DNA from: CAZDXB01 sp964509335
Lineage (GTDB): Bacteria > Bacteroidota > Ignavibacteria > Kapaibacteriales > UBA2268
Direction: 5' to 3'
DNA length: 34,953 bases
NCBI GenBank assembly: GCA_964509335.1
Contig: CAZDXB010000028.1
Location: 1 to 34,953, forward strand
The translations under genes were made by a program, and so were the position numbers. Under the pieces are notes generated by a model. That model made no database searches and had not been told where the DNA came from. It worked only from the letters and a program-made list of their open reading frames with translations. Each line of letters opens with the position of its first letter. Position 1 is the first letter of the stretch. Below are positions 31,806 through 34,953 of the stretch, piece after piece.

Positions 31806-33107
31806 TTATTTGCTAACGATTATTTTTAAAGTCTTGTTATAATCTCGCGATTCAATCCGACAGAAGTAAGTTCCCGACGGATATTTAGAGCTGTTCCATT
31901 GGAAGGAATGCTCTCCCGGCTCTAAATAGCCTTCTTTTATCTTCTCTATTATTTCCCCTCTACTGTTTACTACTCTTACGTTTATTAAACTTCTTTTGCT
32001 CGTCCAAAATTTTATATTCACCAGTCCGTTCGTAGGATTAGGATATAATGTCTCGGATTGAGTTTCTCCTCTGTCTCCGACGCCTAATAAGCCGTTTAAG
32101 TCGATTAAGTTAACTTTGTAGGGGTTACGGTTAGCAGTGAAAACTTTATTGTTTTTTATACAATGTGTAAATCCAATTTCAGTATAGGGAATTTCAATTA
32201 TAAAATCGTAATCGACTACATCCCAAAACATTAACGATGGACTCCTTGTTCCTTCCCCATATATACTTGTTATAACTAAATAATCCCGATAAAAAAATAT
32301 TTGTCTTGAATTGTGAGAATGAATTAATTTAATTAAACTTCCATATTCTACATTCCATATTTTTATATAACTTCCTTGGCTGCAGGAAGCAAGAGTTGTT
32401 CCGTCGGACGAAAATTCCATGTCCTGCATCTCTGAATTATGCGCTTCTTCAGTTACCCTCCATACTTTATTCCAATCGCCGTCGTAAACGGTTATGTCGC
32501 CTTTGTAGCCGCCTATCGCTAAATACGACTCAGAGCCGTCGCTCCATACGGCTATTTCTTTGCTTGGGTAATGGTACTCTTTATAATCCGACATATGACT
32601 AGTAATTATTTTTATCGGTCTCTCGGTCTCTAAATCCCATATAACCACAGGAGTAAATGGCGGCGACACCGCTCCCGTCATATCTACGTAGTTTACCGCT
32701 AAATGTTTTCCGTCGGGATATATGTCCATATCAACAACGTAATACGGTCTGTCATGAGAAGGCAAGCCTTCCGTTAACTCCTTAACGAAACTTTGTTCGT
32801 TAATATCCCAAATTTTCACTAATTTACTTTCGGGACCGGCGACCGCTACGAAAGCGCCGTTAGGGTCGTATTCAAGGTGAGAAGCTTCAAAACCGACGTC
32901 CACCCGACCGATAATTGCGCCCGTTTCGGCGTCCCTTAATATTAGCCTTTCGCCTCCGACAGTCGCTATAATAGAACCATCCGGCGAAAATTCTGCGTCG
33001 GCAGCGCCGCCTTCAACCGACCAAATAGTGTCCAGCTCCGCCGTTTGCGCGCCCGCCACAACAGGCGTCAGTAAAGCGATTACTAAAAAAATGATTTTCT
33101 TAAACAT
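31806..33107 (-). CDS. Secreted WD40-like repeat protein with T9SS sorting domain
   Basis: A 433-residue exported protein with signal peptide MFKKIIFLVIALLTPVVAGAQ. Residues about 25-330 form divergent WD/YVTN-like repeats (AEFSPDGSIIATVGG, LEYDPNGAFVAVAG, KIWDINE, MEFSSDGTTLASCSQGSYIKIWNVEYG), enough for one propeller. The C-terminal 85 residues are a T9SS type A domain (LYPNPTNGLVNIKF, PSGTYFCRIES, KIIVSK). No catalytic motif is seen; ligand binding at the cell surface is inference. It shares its WD40-plus-T9SS plan with the 1733-residue protein. Strong GGAGG ribosome site 5 bases before the ATG. A possible 48-codon upstream ORF overlaps its start. Confidence 0.88.
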   Translation of the reverse strand: MFKKIIFLVIALLTPVVAGAQTAELDTIWSVEGGAADAEFSPDGSIIATVGGERLILRDAETGAIIGRVDVGFEASHLEYDPNGAFVAVAGPESKLVKIWDINEQSFVKELTEGLPSHDRPYYVVDMDIYPDGKHLAVNYVDMTGAVSPPFTPVVIWDLETERPIKIITSHMSDYKEYHYPSKEIAVWSDGSESYLAIGGYKGDITVYDGDWNKVWRVTEEAHNSEMQDMEFSSDGTTLASCSQGSYIKIWNVEYGSLIKLIHSHNSRQIFFYRDYLVITSIYGEGTRSPSLMFWDVVDYDFIIEIPYTEIGFTHCIKNNKVFTANRNPYKVNLIDLNGLLGVGDRGETQSETLYPNPTNGLVNIKFWTSKRSLINVRVVNSRGEIIEKIKEGYLEPGEHSFQWNSSKYPSGTYFCRIESRDYNKTLKIIVSK

Positions 33108-33246
33108 AAAAACCTCCGAAGATTAGTAAAAAAAACGAATTAAGATGTGTATTTATACTTGAATTACTAATTAACGCGGCGATTTGCTCTATCCAGCGGT
33201 TAGCTCGGTTAATTACGCGCTCGCTTGTTTCGTCGTTCTTTTTCAT
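33100..33246 (-). CDS. Possible 48-codon upstream ORF or leader peptide
   Basis: ATG at 33246, stop TAA at 33102-33100, overlapping the first codons of the WD40/T9SS gene in another frame. The product begins MKKNDETSERVINRANRWIE, has an amphipathic helical look (RWIEQIAALI) and ends hydrophobic (FFLLIFGGFYV). Its last codons cover the Shine-Dalgarno of the downstream gene, so translation could affect that gene's expression. The ribosome site is weak and no family is recognised. It may be a chance ORF. Confidence 0.3.
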   Translation of the reverse strand: MKKNDETSERVINRANRWIEQIAALISNSSINTHLNSFFLLIFGGFYV

Positions 33247-33266
33247 TTATATTTCCAGCTTTTTCG

Positions 33267-33297
33267 TAAACATAGAAAAATTAATTTAAATATCAAA
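33267..33297 (-). promoter_or_regulatory. Putative Bacteroidota-type promoter of the WD40/T9SS gene
   Basis: Minus-strand TTTG (33294-33297), 19-bp spacer, then TATGTTTA (33267-33274), one base off TAnnTTTG. It would start transcription about 15 bp ahead of the upstream ORF, giving a leader of roughly 150 nt before the main gene. Confidence 0.4.
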
Positions 33298-33320
33298 GGG
33301 ACGGCTTTCGAGCTGTCCCT
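33297..33320. repeat. Hairpin with 10-bp stem and TTCG loop
   Basis: AGGGACGGCT (33297-33306) pairs with AGCTGTCCCT (33311-33320), one G-T wobble, around the stable tetraloop TTCG. No T tract follows on either strand. Its outer edge touches the promoter-like TTTG, so it could be a repeat element or an operator-like site. Confidence 0.5.
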
Positions 33321-33373
33321 ACGGCTAAATTCCCAAATCGGAGTTTTGTAAGTAGGAAAAAGTCCGAATCTTA

Positions 33374-34910
33374 CTTCCTCCCTTTGCTAAATAATGGCGC
33401 TAAGATAATAGATATATTAAAATAATTCGTTATATTTGTATATTAATTGTTAGGTTAATAACAAATATGGTAAATTATGAAAGAAAATCGTTCTCTGCAG
33501 TTAACAACAGCTATTAATAAGACGCTTCAAAAGGACTTATTCGGAATATTCTACGATTTTTTCCCTTTTGAAAAAGTAAAATCTTTAAGACCGGCAAATA
33601 GTCGCGATCGCGTATTTACCCCCGAGAACACTCTTTTGACAATGATTATAACTATGTTGCAAGAAGATAAAAGTTTGCAAAATTCGGTGAATATTTATTC
33701 AATTATTCATACGAAGAACCAAAAAAGGATAGAAGAAATAACTAAGAAATTCGAAGAACAACAGAAGAAATCAAAGAAAAAAAAAGTCGGACGTCCGAGA
33801 AAGTCGCTGGGCAGAATAGCCAAGAGCAAACAGAAAGATATATCCCGCAATACTTCGGCTTATACTCAAGCGCGCAATAGATTGCCGCAAGAAATAGCGC
33901 GGACGGTATTTGAAGAATCAAAGGATTTTTCAAAAGTAAAATATCCTGGGAAATGGAAAGGTATGCGCGTATTTATAGCGGACGGCACTTATCTTCAAGT
34001 TCAAGACACCGCTGAGATCAAAAAGAAGTTTAAAAAGCCTGAACGAAACGGCTATCCACGCGCATTGTTGGAGGTAATCATAGAACAAGGCAGCGGCTGC
34101 GTATATGATTTCCAGTTCAGTCCCGACAGTAAAAGCGAATTAGAATTATTAGCTTCTATGCTAAAGAACTTACCCGCCGGTTCTCTTCTTATAGCCGACG
34201 CTCTTTACGATTGTTTTGCTATATTCTCATTATTGAAAAGCTTGAATATCGATATAATAGTATCTGGCAAGAAAAACAGGAAACACCGAGTCATAAAAGG
34301 ATATGCGGAATGCGACCAACTTATAGAGATAAAAAAGAAGATAAATTCAAAGTGGATGCGAGGCAAGAAGACCGAGCATACAAAGTTGTTGCTTAGAAGA
34401 ATAGAATACGCAAACCCACAAAGCGGTAAAAAAGAAATAATTCATACCTCTTTAATAGACAAACGATTAAGCAAGAGCGATATAATATTAAAATATCGAT
34501 CAAGGTGGGATATAGAAGTAAGTATAAAAGAAATAAAGATGCTTATGGACTTAAACGTTCTTCGAAGCAAAAAAGAGGAGATGATGAATAAGGAGTTAAT
34601 ATCAGGTTTAATAGCTTATAATTATATAAGAAAAACAATAGCCGAAAGCGTAGATTCCTACGCTTTTCCCCCCGAAACGGATATCATCGAAGAATACTAT
34701 AAGACTAATAAGCCTATTTTACTTGACAAGCTTGGGCGAAGGTATAATAGATGGTCGCCAGGTCGCGGCGGTTATCAGAATGAAAATACTAAAACATAAG
34801 ATACCGATAAGAGAGGGGCGTTCATATCCTCGCGCATGTAAGTCGGGAAGATACAGGAAGCATAGATAACGACACTATCTTAGCGCCTTTACTTTGCTAA
34901 AGGGAGGGAG
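33374..34910 (+). mobile_element. IS4-family insertion sequence
   Basis: About 1.54 kb. The left terminal repeat (33374-33407) and the inverted right repeat (34876-34910) share CTCCCTTT, a variable middle and GGCGCTAAGATA, aligning over about 33 bases with a few mismatches and one single-base indel. They bracket one transposase gene with intact DDE residues. I could not find a matching target-site duplication just outside the repeats, so the exact tips are uncertain or the duplication has decayed. Confidence 0.8.
33477..34799 (+). CDS. IS4-family transposase
   Basis: A 440-residue DDE transposase that cuts and pastes its element. First Asp in FIADGTYLQVQD (about 164), second Asp in SLLIADALYDC (about 241), and Glu in the IS4 YREK signature Y-x2-R-x3-E-x6-K, read as YRSRWDIEVSIKEIK. 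The N-terminal part contains a very basic stretch (KKSKKKKVGRPRKSLGRIAKSKQKD), probably for DNA binding. Length and all catalytic residues look complete, with no frameshift, so the element may be active. ATG at 33477 without a strong ribosome site, common for transposases. The gene lies wholly inside the inverted repeats. Confidence 0.93.
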   Translation: MKENRSLQLTTAINKTLQKDLFGIFYDFFPFEKVKSLRPANSRDRVFTPENTLLTMIITMLQEDKSLQNSVNIYSIIHTKNQKRIEEITKKFEEQQKKSKKKKVGRPRKSLGRIAKSKQKDISRNTSAYTQARNRLPQEIARTVFEESKDFSKVKYPGKWKGMRVFIADGTYLQVQDTAEIKKKFKKPERNGYPRALLEVIIEQGSGCVYDFQFSPDSKSELELLASMLKNLPAGSLLIADALYDCFAIFSLLKSLNIDIIVSGKKNRKHRVIKGYAECDQLIEIKKKINSKWMRGKKTEHTKLLLRRIEYANPQSGKKEIIHTSLIDKRLSKSDIILKYRSRWDIEVSIKEIKMLMDLNVLRSKKEEMMNKELISGLIAYNYIRKTIAESVDSYAFPPETDIIEEYYKTNKPILLDKLGRRYNRWSPGRGGYQNENTKT

Positions 34911-34930
34911 CGGATATATGTCTTAAGATG

Positions 34931-34953
34931 TGCCACACCTCGAAGGTGTGGCA
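34931..34953. repeat. Perfect 10-bp-stem palindrome at the window end
   Basis: TGCCACACCT, loop CGA, AGGTGTGGCA. It lies 20 bp outside the IS right end and reaches the last base of the window, so what follows is unseen. It could be a dispersed palindrome or a terminator for a gene beyond the edge. Confidence 0.6.

Larger units (their letters stand above)
33108..33476. other. Intergenic region: uORF, promoter, hairpin and left end of the IS
   Basis: A 369-bp space between the divergent WD40/T9SS and transposase genes. It holds the possible upstream ORF, a promoter-like site (33267-33297), a UUCG-type hairpin (33297-33320), a half-copy of the CCCAAATC palindrome at about 33329-33342 and the IS left terminal repeat (33374-33407). 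Confidence 0.6.

Overview
The window looks like chromosomal DNA from a Bacteroidota or FCB-group bacterium (Bacteroidota, Ignavibacteria or Kapabacteria-like). Four things point there: two secreted proteins end in type IX secretion (T9SS type A) sorting domains, a DUF6029 barrel sits beside an Omp28-type lipoprotein, some genes have TTTG-(19-20)-TAnnTTTG promoter-like sites, and intergenic spaces are rich in perfect palindromes. The exact lineage cannot be fixed from sequence reading alone. No tRNA, rRNA or CRISPR array was seen.

Layout. 1-1163 (minus): a winged-helix/nucleotidyltransferase-like protein is translationally coupled to APS kinase (cysC), and the operon runs off the left edge. 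1631-6832 (plus): a 1733-residue exported protein combines a VWA domain, a seven-blade WD40 propeller, ASH/HYDIN-type domains, a cohesin-like domain and a T9SS tail. 6833-7596: a gene-free block of palindromes with two 171-bp direct copies. 7597-10430 (minus): tldD-pmbA with a 4-base overlap, the TldD carrying a Tat signal. 10614-11798 (plus): a trans-sulfuration PLP enzyme with a strong terminator. 11905-15492 (minus): a solitary, AT-rich type IIG restriction-modification protein. 15710-17011 (plus): an AzgA-type purine permease. 17022-19814 (minus): a methyltransferase, then DUF58 and MoxR. 19999-23382 (plus): a CoA-disulfide reductase/rhodanese fusion and a CtpA-type S41 protease. 23383-23805: a spacer with remnants resembling insertion-sequence ends and a 69-bp multi-armed palindrome. 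23806-28876 (minus): phosphohexomutase, enolase, pterin-4a-carbinolamine dehydratase, thioredoxin and ComM/YifB. 29047-31606 (plus): DUF6029 barrel and Omp28-like lipoprotein. 31806-33107 (minus): a second secreted WD40-like T9SS protein, preceded by a possible 48-codon upstream ORF. 33374-34910: an apparently complete IS4-family element.

Most genes are ordinary metabolism, envelope and protein-quality functions. The accessory and less usual parts are the giant propeller protein and its smaller relative, the Tat-signalled TldD paired with a signal-less partner, the lone type IIG enzyme, the coupled regulator-cysC pair and the dispersed palindrome families. I do not see a multi-gene defence system or another clearly new system. 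The best candidates for something undescribed are the giant protein (and its paralogue), the degenerate nucleotidyltransferase regulator and the repeat families.
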